From: Rhizomicrobium sp.
GTDB lineage: Bacteria > Pseudomonadota > Alphaproteobacteria > Micropepsales > Micropepsaceae
Assembly: GCA_037200985.1 (NCBI GenBank)
Contig: JBBCGJ010000001.1
Coordinates: forward strand, 2,208,756 to 2,272,755
Direction: 5' to 3'
DNA: 64,000 nucleotides
The position numbers and the translations under genes are program-made. Shown piece by piece: positions 18,974-28,228 of the stretch (positions are counted from its first letter, which is position 1; each line of letters starts with the position of its first letter). The notes beneath the pieces are model-generated. The model worked only from the letters and a program-made list of their open reading frames with translations. It was not told the origin of the DNA and made no database searches.

Positions 18974-20623
18974 TCACCAGTTGCGGAATTTCGACGGCGG
19001 CGCGTAGAGCCCGCCCGACCAGTGGACGAGGTCCTTGATGGAGCGCGCCGCCAGCATGCTGCGATCGGCATCGAGCGGATCGATGCCCAGATCCTCCGGC
19101 CGCGTGATCGCGCCGCGCTCGCGCAGGCGCTGGACCGCTTTCGCGTCGCGGCCGCGGCCGATCGCGGTGTAGCCGGCGACGCCCCGGATCGCCTGCTCGC
19201 GCTCCTCGGCGCCGCGGCACAGCAGGAGATTCGCGATGCCCTCTTCCGTCACGATATGCGTGACGTCGTCGCCATAGATCATCACCGGCGCGAGATCGAG
19301 CTTGAGCTTCTCGGCCAGCGCGATGGCGTCGAGCTGCTCGACGAACAGCGGCACGTTCTTGTCGCCGAAGGTCTCCCCGATCTGCACCACCAGCTTGCGG
19401 CCGCGCCGCAGCAGGGGCGCGCCGTCGGGATCGGCCTCTTTGCCGGCCTGCAGCCAGGGGCCGCTCGGATGGCGCCGGCCCCGCGCATCCGCGCCCATGT
19501 TCGGCGCGCCGCCGAAGCCCGACACGCGCGAGGTCGTGACGGTCGAGGAATTGCCCTGCAGGTCGATCTGCAAGGTCGAGCCGATGAACATGTCGCAGGC
19601 ATAGAGGCCCGCCGTCTGGCTGAAGGCGCGGTTCGAGCGCAGCGAACCGTCGGGGCCGGTGAAATAGATGTCCGGCCGGGCGCGGATGTAGTTCTCCATC
19701 CCGACTTCCGAGCCGAAGGAATGGATCTGCTCGACCCAGCCCGATTCGATCGCCGGGATCAGGGCCGGATGGGGGTTGAGCGCGAAGCGCGTCGCCACCT
19801 TGCCCTTCAGCCCCAGCTTCTCGCCATAGGTCGGCAGCAGAAGCTCGATCGCCGCGGTATCGAAGCCGATGCCGTGGTTCAGCCGCTTGACGCCATAGGG
19901 CGCGTAGATGCCCTTGATCGCCAGCATGGCGGTCAGGATCTGGCCTTCGGTGATCGCGGCAGGATCGCGGGTGAAGAGCGGCTCGACGAAGAACGGCTTG
20001 TCCGCCTTGACGACGAAATGCACCCGGTCGGCCGGGATGTCGACGCGCGGCACCTTGTCGACGATCTCGTTCACCTGGGCGATGACGACGCCGTCCTTGA
20101 AGGCGGTGGCCTCCACGATGGTCGGCGTGTCCTCGGTGTTCGGGCCGGTATAGAGATTTCCCTCGCGGTCGGCGCTCACCGCCGCGATCAGCGCGACGTT
20201 CGGTGTGAGGTCGATGAAATAGCGCGCGAAGAGTTCGAGATAGGTGTGCACCGCCCCGAGGTCGATCTTGCCGCCGAACAGCATGGTCGCGATGCGCGCC
20301 GCTTGCGGGCCCGAATAGGCGAAGTCGAGCCTCTTGGCGACGCCCTTGTCGAACAGGTCCAGATGTTCGGGCAGGACGACGCCGGACTGCACCATGTGCA
20401 GATCGTTCACCCTGGCGCGGTCGACCGCGACCAGCGCGGCGCAGAGCGTGTCCGCCTGTTTCTGGTTGTCGCCTTCCAGGCAGACCCGGTCGCCGGGCCG
20501 CAGGACGGCTTCGAGCAGGCGCGTGACGTCACGCGCCGCGACGAGCTTGCCTTGCGCGAATTTCGCGCCGGCCTCCAGGCGGGCCTGGCGCGCGTCGCGG
20601 CCCTGTTGCCAATTCGTCGTCAT
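18974..20623 (-). CDS. mdcA: Malonate decarboxylase alpha subunit (acetyl-S-ACP:malonate ACP transferase)
   Basis: A 549-residue CoA-transferase-like subunit that exchanges acetyl for malonyl on the carrier protein. Conserved stretches include VCLEGDNQKQADTL near the N-terminus, GVVLPEHLDLFDKGVAKRLD, KRLNHGIGFDTAAIELLLPT and IYGDDVTHIVTEEGIANLL. Full length for the family. The start at 20623 has an AGGAG ribosome site. It is the first mdc gene, so the operon promoter is probably in the 108-bp gap to the hydrolase gene at 20732; no LysR-type mdcR is in the window. Confidence 0.95.
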   Translation of the reverse strand: MTTNWQQGRDARQARLEAGAKFAQGKLVAARDVTRLLEAVLRPGDRVCLEGDNQKQADTLCAALVAVDRARVNDLHMVQSGVVLPEHLDLFDKGVAKRLDFAYSGPQAARIATMLFGGKIDLGAVHTYLELFARYFIDLTPNVALIAAVSADREGNLYTGPNTEDTPTIVEATAFKDGVVIAQVNEIVDKVPRVDIPADRVHFVVKADKPFFVEPLFTRDPAAITEGQILTAMLAIKGIYAPYGVKRLNHGIGFDTAAIELLLPTYGEKLGLKGKVATRFALNPHPALIPAIESGWVEQIHSFGSEVGMENYIRARPDIYFTGPDGSLRSNRAFSQTAGLYACDMFIGSTLQIDLQGNSSTVTTSRVSGFGGAPNMGADARGRRHPSGPWLQAGKEADPDGAPLLRRGRKLVVQIGETFGDKNVPLFVEQLDAIALAEKLKLDLAPVMIYGDDVTHIVTEEGIANLLLCRGAEEREQAIRGVAGYTAIGRGRDAKAVQRLRERGAITRPEDLGIDPLDADRSMLAARSIKDLVHWSGGLYAPPSKFRNW

Positions 20624-20731
20624 GTTCGCTCCTGGACGGCTTTCGCATGTCCGAGGTCAGAGATCGTGGGTCGGAACGGCGGCGATCCCGGGACTTCCGG
20701 CGATCGCCGCCGACCGTGCTCCGCGGCGCGC

Positions 20732-21529
20732 CTAGCGCTCGGCGCTGGCCGTGGAATTCTCCGCGTGCAGGGCGGCCTCGACGATCACCGCCGCGACCTC
20801 GGCCGGATGCGACGCGTATACCGCGTGGCTGGCGCCCTTGATCTCGGTGATGTGGCTCTTGGCCCGCGTGTAGTACCAGCGCTCCAGATCGGGGTTGATG
20901 ATCTGGTCGCCGCCGGCGATGACTCCCCAGCTCGGCTTGGTTGTCCAGGCGGCGGCCGTGAGCGGCGTCGCGAAGACCGAGGCCTGGGCGTAGACCTGCG
21001 AATGCGACATGAACACGGCCTGCGCGTGCGGCAGATCGGGCGCGAAATGCTTCACGAAGAGTTCCGGGGCGAGATGGGTGAACCCGTCCGGCGACTTCAC
21101 GATCGCTCCGGACAGCTTGGCCAGGACGCTCGGCGTCTTCGCGCCGAGGGCCGATTCGTCTTCGCCCACATTCGGCGCATGCGCCGCGACATAGACCAGG
21201 CCCACGACCTTCGGATCGACGCCGGCCTCGGTGACGATCGAGCCGCCATAGCTGTGTCCGACGAGGATGGTGGGGCCGTCCTGCTGGTCGATCACGCGCC
21301 GCGTCGCGGCGACGTCGTCGGCGAGCGAGGTCTCGGGCTCTTGCACCATCGCGACATGGAAACCCTTCTTGGAGAGGATGTCGTAGACGCCCTTCCAGCC
21401 CGACGCGTCCGCCCAGGCACCGTGGACGAGCACGATGTTCTTCACCGGGGCGGCGCTCGCGGCGATCGGCGCGGCGGTTGCAAGGAGGGAAGCGGCCACG
21501 AAGGCCAAGCAGGCTTTGGGCGTATTCAT
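20732..21529 (-). CDS. Exported alpha/beta hydrolase (salicylate-esterase/EstC-like)
   Basis: A 265-residue serine hydrolase with a signal peptide (1-27, ending ASA). VLVHGAWAD follows and supplies the oxyanion hole, the nucleophile is in GHSYGG, a probable acid is in AGGDQII, and the base is His in KGASHAVY. This pattern is common among small exported esterases with plant methyl-ester-hydrolase-like folds. AGGAG precedes the ATG. It lies between the mdc operon and a sensor kinase; linkage to either is unproven. Confidence 0.85.
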   Translation of the reverse strand: MNTPKACLAFVAASLLATAAPIAASAAPVKNIVLVHGAWADASGWKGVYDILSKKGFHVAMVQEPETSLADDVAATRRVIDQQDGPTILVGHSYGGSIVTEAGVDPKVVGLVYVAAHAPNVGEDESALGAKTPSVLAKLSGAIVKSPDGFTHLAPELFVKHFAPDLPHAQAVFMSHSQVYAQASVFATPLTAAAWTTKPSWGVIAGGDQIINPDLERWYYTRAKSHITEIKGASHAVYASHPAEVAAVIVEAALHAENSTASAER

Positions 21530-21659
21530 ATTCTGGCTCCTGGGTTGCGGTCTGGCGGTTGCCCCCGTCGCGCAAGAGGATGGAATTGGACGCTCCTGCT
21601 TTCGATTGCACCTGCGGCTGCGCCGCCCCCCTTTGCGTTTGCCCGGGCGATACCTTGGT

Positions 21660-22547
21660 TTAGGTCACCAGGTCCGAATCCCGGCCCGGCGCGTCCGTCC
21701 GGTCGAAGTCCGTCCGTCCCCGGCTCTTGCGCGGCAGCGTCGTCATGCAGGCCGCGCTTCGCGACCTGATGCGCGGCGCGCGCGCATCGCCCTGCGGCGA
21801 CGCGGCCGGAATGACGAAGCGGAATACGCTGCCGTGCGGATGGCTGGGCGTCGCCCACAACCGGCCGCCATGCGCTTCGACGATGGACCGGCAGATCGAC
21901 AGCCCCAGGCCCATGCCGTCGACCTTGCTGGTGAACAGCGGATCGAAGATGCGGTGGATGTTCGCCGGATCGACTCCCGTGCCGGTGTCCTCGACGGCGA
22001 TCAGCACTTCGGACCGCTCGGTGAGCTGCGTGCTGATCCGCAGCGTTCGCCGCCGGTCCTTCACCGCGCTCATCGCGTCGATGCCGTTCGCGACGAGGTT
22101 GGCGACGACCCGTTCCAATTGCACGCGATCGCCCTCGATCGGCGCGAGCGCTTCGACGAGTTCGGTCTCGACCGCGACGCCGTGGCGGCGCAGGTCGAAG
22201 CGCATGTGCTTGAGGACGTCTTCGATCACGTCGTTGATGTCGATGTCGGCCACCACGGGAGGGACGTCCCGGATGAGGTCGCGAACGCATCTGACGACGG
22301 CAGAGGCGCGATGGGTGCTTCCGATGATGTCTTCGATGGCCTGCTTGGCCTCGTCGAGATCCGGCGTGCCTTTCGTCAGGCACAGCATGGCGACATTCGC
22401 GTTGATCAGGATCGCGGCCAGCGGCTGGTTGACCTCGTGCGCGATATGCGCCCCGCTGACGTCCATGGCGGTCGGCCGGGTATAGCGCAGGACATCCATG
22501 CCGGCGGGTGCGTGTTCGTGTGTCGAAGCGAGTGTCGTGTCAGTCAT
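21660..22547 (-). CDS. Sensorless histidine kinase
   Basis: A 295-residue cytoplasmic kinase lacking any recognisable input domain. The phosphoacceptor is His37 in AHIAHEVNQPLAAI (HisKA), followed by a HATPase_c domain with an N-box near NLVANGIDAM, the G1 motif VEDTGTGV, and GMGLGLSICRSIVEAHGG. The ATG at 22547 has a GGAG site and is preferred to 22598. There is no response regulator next to it. The kinase core is closely like the PAS kinase at 30734, so a shared partner is possible (inference). Confidence 0.87.
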   Translation of the reverse strand: MTDTTLASTHEHAPAGMDVLRYTRPTAMDVSGAHIAHEVNQPLAAILINANVAMLCLTKGTPDLDEAKQAIEDIIGSTHRASAVVRCVRDLIRDVPPVVADIDINDVIEDVLKHMRFDLRRHGVAVETELVEALAPIEGDRVQLERVVANLVANGIDAMSAVKDRRRTLRISTQLTERSEVLIAVEDTGTGVDPANIHRIFDPLFTSKVDGMGLGLSICRSIVEAHGGRLWATPSHPHGSVFRFVIPAASPQGDARAPRIRSRSAACMTTLPRKSRGRTDFDRTDAPGRDSDLVT

Positions 22548-22931
22548 GACGCAACTCCGAAGAAGGGCACCGCGGCCTTCGGCCGTCGCTGATCGCACTC
22601 ATGCGATCGACCTAGCATTCCTCCGCCGAGGCACGGCGTATATTCCCCCACCGGGGAAGAATTTCTTGAACATTTGTCACCGGCATTGGACGGTCGCGTC
22701 CAACAACGCATGTCCCGGTTCGAAACAGCCCGCCGGGGCCTGCCGCCGGACCGCGCGAAACGTCCCGCGCCCGCGATTGCCGTACACGCAACTGGACCAG
22801 GCATGGCGACCCTCCGGCATGGCGAATTTCTGCGCCTGGAGATTCCCGCGCATCGCGTCGCGATGCGAGTTCAGCGTTGTAAATTGTTGCTAAATTTTCA
22901 CATCAGGACGGATGCCGAACGAAAGCGCGCC
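22548..22931. other. Intergenic region, 384 bp, no gene seen
   Basis: No convincing coding frame. It includes a perfect 7-bp inverted repeat TTGGACG/CGTCCAA (22686-22703, loop GTCG) and an AT-rich patch near 22872-22905 (GTAAATTGTTGCTAAATTT), just beyond the 3' end of the large regulator gene. It probably holds the kinase promoter. Confidence 0.4.
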
Positions 22932-25802
22932 TCAGGCGGCCGTTCCGAGCTCGTCGAGAAGCCGGCGCGCGGCAACGAGGTTCTGGGTTGCGAAACCTTC
23001 CGTGAACCGGCCATGAAGGTCTTCGAGCATCGCTCTCGCCTGGCCGGCGCGGCCCTGGTCTCGCCACAGACGCGCGAGTGGGATCGCCGCTTTCAGTTCC
23101 CAGCTCAAGGCGGATTGCCTGGCGGCGCAATCGATCGAGCGGAGCAGCGATTCCTCGGCGGCGGCCGGATCCGGCCGCGGCAGCGTCAGCAGAACCTCAC
23201 CGCGCGTCCGCAGCAAATCCGGCAGCCACAACACCTCCTTGGACGTCTCGGCCCGCGCCAGGGCTTCGTCTATCGTGGCAAGCGCATCGTCGGGCCGCGC
23301 GGAGCGCGCCAGCCCATCGGCCAGGGCGCTCCATGTCGCCAACGTCATGATGTGATGCTGGCTGTCCTCCATGGCCTGCAGTGCGTCCCGCAACTGCGCC
23401 ACGCCCGGCCCGATTTCGCCATGCGCGAGCATGAGCTGGCCCTTCAGCGAAAGGCTGCCGGCGCGAAAGGAGGCAAGAGAATATTTTTCGGCCTGTTCGA
23501 ACAACGCTTCGGTGTGATGCGAAGCGGCCTCCAAATCCCCGCTCCAGAGGAAAACGGGCGCGGAATAAAGAAGCGCGACGCAGCGCGCCGCGATGTGGCC
23601 GGAGCCGTCCGCCACCGCGATGCCGTCGCGCGCGACCTGGCGGCCCCGGTCGGCAAGCCCGTTCAGCCACAAGGCGCGGGCGAGAATAACGAAGCCTCTT
23701 ATTCTGTAGTCGGTCCCGACGAAGCCTATCTTCGCTTCCGCGGCGTTCGATATCAGCCGAAAGCCGAACTCGCAGTTCCGGAGCGCCGCCGCCTGGTCGC
23801 CCGTCAGGTGATACGCCGAGCCCAGCATCCATGCGGCGGCGGCGGCGTCGGATGCATTTCCCTTGGCCTTGGCGATGGCGACGCTTCGTTCGGCCACCGC
23901 CAAGGCGCCGCTGAAATCGCCGCGACGCGACAGGATCACATTGAGTTCGCCGAGCAGGTGAAGCTGATGGCGGCAATCCTGCAAGGTCTCGGCGATCTCC
24001 AGGCCGCGCTCGATGGCTGCGCGGAATTTTTCGCCGTCGCCCCCGGCATATATGAACGATGTCGCCAGAGCTTCCTGGAGCTCCAGCTCCCGCTGCGTCC
24101 CGCGATCCGTTTCATCCAGCGCCCCCAAGGCCCGCAGGCACCACCGCTGGCACTCGGCGAACAGGGAGACCTCCAGGAACAGCAGAGCCGCCCGCGCGCC
24201 GAGCTCGACGCCGATGGCACGGTCGCCCGACGCCGAAAAGCTCCATTCCAGCGCGTTGCGGACATTGCCCATATGCGGCAGGTAGGCGGTGACGTTGCGG
24301 GGATAAAAGCCCGCTTCCGCGGCCTCGCCGGCCTTGAGCAGGGCGGCGAAATATCGGGCGTGACGTCTTGCGATCGCTTCGGCCTCGTCGCCTTCGGCGA
24401 GCCGGGCGGCGGCATAGGCGCGTGTCGTGTCCAGAAGGCGGTAATGCGTCGATCCGCCGGCCGACGATATCTGGACGAGGGACTTGTCCACCAGGCTCGC
24501 GATCGCGCCGGCGACCGACTGCGTGCTGCTATCGGCGTCGCCGGCGACGGCATGCGCCGCCTCCAGCGTGAACTGGCCGACGAACACGGACAGCCGGCAG
24601 AGGATTTTCTGTTCGTCTGCCAATAGCAGGCCGAAGCTCCAGTCGAGCAGGGCCTGCAGCGATTGATGCCGGGGCGACGCGCCGCGCCGGCCTTGCAGAA
24701 GCAGCCCGGCGCCGCTGTCGAGGAGATCGGCGGTTCCCCGGATGCCGAAAGTGCCCACGCGGCTGGCGGCGATCTCGATCGCCAGCGCGATCCCATCGAG
24801 CTGGCGGCAGATGCTCGCGACGATCGGGGCTTCGCCGGCGCCGAGCTCGGCGCGATATCCGCTGGACGCCGCCCTCTCCATGAAGAGCTGCACCGCCGGC
24901 GAGGCCAGCGCCTGGGCGACGGACGGCGCGGTGTCCGGCGGAGCGGCGAGCGGCACGAGCAAATGCACGTTCTCGCCTTCCGCGCGCAGCGCCTCGCGAC
25001 TGGTCGCCAAAAGGTGCGCCGACGGCGCGCCGCGGAAAAGGCGCTCGGTCAGCCGCGCGACGGCCGCGATCACATGCTCGCAACAATCGAGCACGATCAG
25101 GATCCGCTTGCCGGGCAGAAAGGCCAGGATGGACAGCTCGGAATCGACACCCTGGACGAAGCATCCGAGCGCCAATGCGACCGCGCTCGCGACATCTGCC
25201 GGATCGGCCAGCGAGCCGAGATCGACGAAGCGGACCCCGTCGTCGCCGAATTCCCGTCGCAGCTCGTCGGCGACCGCCATGGCGACGCTGGTTTTTCCGA
25301 TGCCGCCGGGTCCGACAATGGTGACGAAGCGCTGCGACAAGAGTTGCGAGGCCAGCGCGGCGACGGTCTGCGTCCGGCCGATCAGGAGCCGCTGGGGTGC
25401 CGAAGGCGTCAGAGGTTCTGGAGATCCCGCGCGGGCCGGCGCGGCGCTATCCGAGACGGAGCGCCGGATCGGCGCGACGAAGCTGTAGCCGCGGCCGGGA
25501 ACATTGACGATGTACTGGGGATCGTCCGCGCCGCCGCCCAGCGCCTTCCTGAGGGCGGTCATCTGCACCCGAAGATTGGAATCCTCGACGACGACATCCG
25601 GCCAGACGAGGTCGATCAGCTCCCGCCGCCCCACGACCTGTCCGGCCCGATCGGTCAGGGCGATCAGAAGGTCGAGCGCGCGGCCGCCGATCGCCACGGG
25701 CTCCGGCGGTTCACCCGATCTCTCGACCCGACGCTGCGGGATGAACAGGCGAAACGGTCCGAATGCGACGACGTCTCTGCTGCTTCGGAATGCCTCGCCC
25801 AT
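22932..25802 (-). CDS. Winged-helix / STAND ATPase / TPR transcriptional regulator
   Basis: A 956-residue regulator. Residues 12-112 form an OmpR-type winged helix (FGPFRLF, then RALDLLIALTDRAGQVVGR, then GRGYSFVAP). A NB-ARC-like ATPase follows with Walker A GPGGIGKT (164-171) and Walker B ILIVLDCCEHV (about 234-244). The remaining half is a long helical TPR-like array. This is the plan of STAND regulators, where ligand sensing by the repeats and ATP binding gate DNA binding. An ATG at 25865 or earlier would add a Cys/Lys-rich leader; 25802 fits the wHTH best. Targets are unknown. Confidence 0.87.
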   Translation of the reverse strand: MGEAFRSSRDVVAFGPFRLFIPQRRVERSGEPPEPVAIGGRALDLLIALTDRAGQVVGRRELIDLVWPDVVVEDSNLRVQMTALRKALGGGADDPQYIVNVPGRGYSFVAPIRRSVSDSAAPARAGSPEPLTPSAPQRLLIGRTQTVAALASQLLSQRFVTIVGPGGIGKTSVAMAVADELRREFGDDGVRFVDLGSLADPADVASAVALALGCFVQGVDSELSILAFLPGKRILIVLDCCEHVIAAVARLTERLFRGAPSAHLLATSREALRAEGENVHLLVPLAAPPDTAPSVAQALASPAVQLFMERAASSGYRAELGAGEAPIVASICRQLDGIALAIEIAASRVGTFGIRGTADLLDSGAGLLLQGRRGASPRHQSLQALLDWSFGLLLADEQKILCRLSVFVGQFTLEAAHAVAGDADSSTQSVAGAIASLVDKSLVQISSAGGSTHYRLLDTTRAYAAARLAEGDEAEAIARRHARYFAALLKAGEAAEAGFYPRNVTAYLPHMGNVRNALEWSFSASGDRAIGVELGARAALLFLEVSLFAECQRWCLRALGALDETDRGTQRELELQEALATSFIYAGGDGEKFRAAIERGLEIAETLQDCRHQLHLLGELNVILSRRGDFSGALAVAERSVAIAKAKGNASDAAAAAWMLGSAYHLTGDQAAALRNCEFGFRLISNAAEAKIGFVGTDYRIRGFVILARALWLNGLADRGRQVARDGIAVADGSGHIAARCVALLYSAPVFLWSGDLEAASHHTEALFEQAEKYSLASFRAGSLSLKGQLMLAHGEIGPGVAQLRDALQAMEDSQHHIMTLATWSALADGLARSARPDDALATIDEALARAETSKEVLWLPDLLRTRGEVLLTLPRPDPAAAEESLLRSIDCAARQSALSWELKAAIPLARLWRDQGRAGQARAMLEDLHGRFTEGFATQNLVAARRLLDELGTAA

Positions 25803-26116
25803 TGCGGCCCCAAACTCGAAGGTCCCGGCGCTTCCTTCTTTGCATTTCTTCGCGACTTTTAACATGGCAAAACCGGCATGCCGGACCGGCGCCGCTTGAC
25901 AGGGTGAAAATATTCTTGCGCCTCCGGCACACGCGACGCCGGCGCGACCGCCATGATCATGCGATTGAGTTTCAACTGGCGGTCTTTCGATGTGCCTCGT
26001 CCCGGATCGGCACATGCGGCCGGATCGGCGTGCCGGGCGACGTTTTAGGCCTGTTTCCGAAATTCGAATGCATTTTTTGAAAGAGCGACCGGCCGGGCCG
26101 TGATCGGCTCCCTGTC
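25803..26116. other. Divergent promoter region, 314 bp
   Basis: Lies between the leftward STAND regulator and the rightward LuxR-like regulator. No gene is seen. AT-rich patches near 25840-25866 and 26044-26084 (CATTTTTTGAAAG) are likely promoter areas for the two genes. No clean operator repeat could be defined by eye. Confidence 0.4.
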
Positions 26117-27166
26117 ATGCCGTATCGAAGCAAGCGAAAATGGCACGAGCTCGACCTGCTCTGCCGGGCCGGCGTCGGAATCGCGCCGATCGCACCCGCC
26201 ATCTGCCGCACGCTGCGCGAAATCTTCGACGCCGCGGCCGTATCGCTGTTCTGGCTCGACGAGCGGGGCATGCCGGCCGGCATCTTCCACGAGAACGCCG
26301 CCGCTTCCGCGCTCGACCTGTTCGTCAAAGAGTATGAGCGCCTCTTCACCGGCCCGTCGGAAATCGATGTCTCCCAGATTGCCGTCGGGACCGGCAGGCC
26401 CGCCGGCTTCCTGATGAAGCCCGGGCTCGAATATTTCCGCTCCAACACGTTCAATCTCCTGGTCCGCGCGAGCGGACATTTCCATACGCTGGACTTGCGG
26501 GTGGACGTGGCGAACCAGGCGCGCGCCGTCGTCATGCTGTTCCGCGAAAGGCAGAATCCGTTCGACGACGCCGACGCGCCCAGTCTCGCGCACGCGCTGC
26601 CGCATCTGAAGCGCGCCATCGAACGCCAATCGGCCGCCGGCCCGTGGGAGCGATCGGACATGCGCGGGTATCTGCTCGTCGACCGCACCGGCACCAGGCT
26701 GCTCGCGATGAGCGAAGAGGCCTCGCAGATCCTGAAGGCCTGCACCATCGTCGGCCAGAACGTCCGTCTCGCCGGCCCCATGACGCTACCGCCGGCCTTC
26801 GCTGAAAATCTCTGCCGCCGCCTGGAGACCGCGCCGGTCGTCCAGGACACGCTGGACATGCCGCTCGGACGGCTTCGCCTGATCGCCACGCCGCTGCACG
26901 CGCCGGCCGCGGACACAGCCGCGCGGGTGCTGATTTCGCTCGAAGTGGAGCGGCCGAAACGCCTCAAGACCATCGAGAACATCCTCGACCTGACCTTGTC
27001 GCCGCTCCAGCGTTCCATCGCGCTGGTCGCCGCGCTCGGCGGCACGCGCGCCGACAGCCTGACCTCGGCGGGCATCAGCAACGAGGCGCTCAAGAAGCAT
27101 CTCGCCGTCATCTACCGCGCGACCGGCGTCAAATCCTGGGAGGAACTGGCGAAGGCGCTCCAATAG
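26117..27166 (+). CDS. LuxR-type regulator with atypical C-terminal HTH
   Basis: A 349-residue protein. The N-terminal two thirds look like a GAF/PAS-type sensing region (FDAAAVSLFWLDERGMP and later YLLVDRTGTRLLAMSEEA). The last 60 residues resemble a LuxR helix-turn-helix (LTLSPLQRSIALVAALGG, then ISNEALKKHLAVIYRATGVK), but the usual LTxRExEVL start is relaxed, so it is a divergent member. It has no receiver domain, so a ligand rather than phosphorylation probably controls it. It diverges from the STAND regulator and converges on the unknown gene downstream, 7 bp away. Confidence 0.75.
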   Translation: MPYRSKRKWHELDLLCRAGVGIAPIAPAICRTLREIFDAAAVSLFWLDERGMPAGIFHENAAASALDLFVKEYERLFTGPSEIDVSQIAVGTGRPAGFLMKPGLEYFRSNTFNLLVRASGHFHTLDLRVDVANQARAVVMLFRERQNPFDDADAPSLAHALPHLKRAIERQSAAGPWERSDMRGYLLVDRTGTRLLAMSEEASQILKACTIVGQNVRLAGPMTLPPAFAENLCRRLETAPVVQDTLDMPLGRLRLIATPLHAPAADTAARVLISLEVERPKRLKTIENILDLTLSPLQRSIALVAALGGTRADSLTSAGISNEALKKHLAVIYRATGVKSWEELAKALQ

Positions 27167-27173
27167 GCTGCGC

Positions 27174-27893
27174 TCAGGCGAAGCTCACCTCGCCGATGTC
27201 GATGGACACCATGAGCATTTCCGGAACGGGGCGCCGGTCGGGCCCGCGCGTATAGGCACGGCGCTTCGTCGGCAGGCGGATGCCGTCCACCGCGACATAG
27301 TCCGAGGTGAGCTGCGAGGCTCCGAACCCGCCCGCGATATTCACATTGTAGTCGTGGCGGCACAGCATGAGGCTTTCGTCGAAGAAGAAATCCTGAACCT
27401 GGCTGTGCGTCTCGATCGAATCGGGAAACCAGGCGCGCAGCACCCGCCAGGTCTGCGAGCCTTCCCGCCAGGGTTCGGTCTCCTCCACCTGCACGCCCGC
27501 CGCCGCGAGCAGGAACGGCGTCGTGAGATAGGTCCACAGGGCCTCGCCGTTGAAATAGGCCCGCTGCAGCGGGTCCCATGGGGTGTTCATCTGATGGCCG
27601 GCGAAGGAATCCTTCGGCGCGCGGCGTTCCGCCACGATCCTGCCGTCGAGCTTCTCGACCGCGATTCTCCCGGGCGTGAACATCGAGCGCTGGTCGGCGG
27701 CGCCGTAGGGCTGGACCGAGGAACGTTCCTCATGCAGCCACACCGTCATCCGCCGCGGGGCCGCGTCCTGCAAGAGCCCCTTCAAGGCGAAGAAGCCGCC
27801 GCCGCTGACGATGGTCGCCTCGACCTTCTCGTAGCGCCGCCAGCGCTCCGTTCCGCCATGCGCGTCGATGATCTCGGCCAGAAGCGCGCTCAT
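27174..27893 (-). CDS. Conserved hypothetical protein, LolA-like beta fold possible
   Basis: A 239-residue protein beginning MSALLAEIIDAHGGTERW. It has alternating strands, several Trp and Phe residues, and DFFFDESLMLCRHDYNVNIA followed by LTSDYVAVDGIRLPTKRRAY, a pattern like the single-domain beta-sheet lipoprotein-carrier folds. No catalytic motif is evident, and I do not recognise a named family. There is no signal peptide from this start. GGGGGA lies upstream of the ATG at 27893, which is better supported than 27947. Confidence 0.6.
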   Translation of the reverse strand: MSALLAEIIDAHGGTERWRRYEKVEATIVSGGGFFALKGLLQDAAPRRMTVWLHEERSSVQPYGAADQRSMFTPGRIAVEKLDGRIVAERRAPKDSFAGHQMNTPWDPLQRAYFNGEALWTYLTTPFLLAAAGVQVEETEPWREGSQTWRVLRAWFPDSIETHSQVQDFFFDESLMLCRHDYNVNIAGGFGASQLTSDYVAVDGIRLPTKRRAYTRGPDRRPVPEMLMVSIDIGEVSFA

Positions 27894-28228
27894 CCGGGGT
27901 CCCCCCGCTTTTGCCGTCGATCTGCAATGACAACGGCCACATCGCACGATAGGCGCCGGATCGGCCGATGCCGATCATACCTAGGTTTGTTGGCGCGCCG
28001 CGCCGTCGCAAGCGGTTCTGTCCAATCCGGCGATCCGGCGCCGTGCGAATTGCCGTCGATCCCGACGGCGCGCATTCCGGCGCCGACCGCCGGTCGGGCT
28101 TGCCGAAAGTTCCGTCATACCTTCGTTCAATTCAATGCCCTCCCTTCGACCGCCACGTTAGCGGCGGGCTTGATCCCGGACATCCTCGAACGATCGGGCG
28201 CCGATCAGATCCCATACGGAGACCAAAC
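27894..28228. other. Divergent intergenic region, 335 bp
   Basis: No credible gene. Open frames here lack coding features. It carries the upstream regions of the leftward unknown gene and the rightward lipoprotein gene. The lipoprotein ribosome site ACGGAGA is at 28216-28222. No repeat stands out. Confidence 0.35.
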
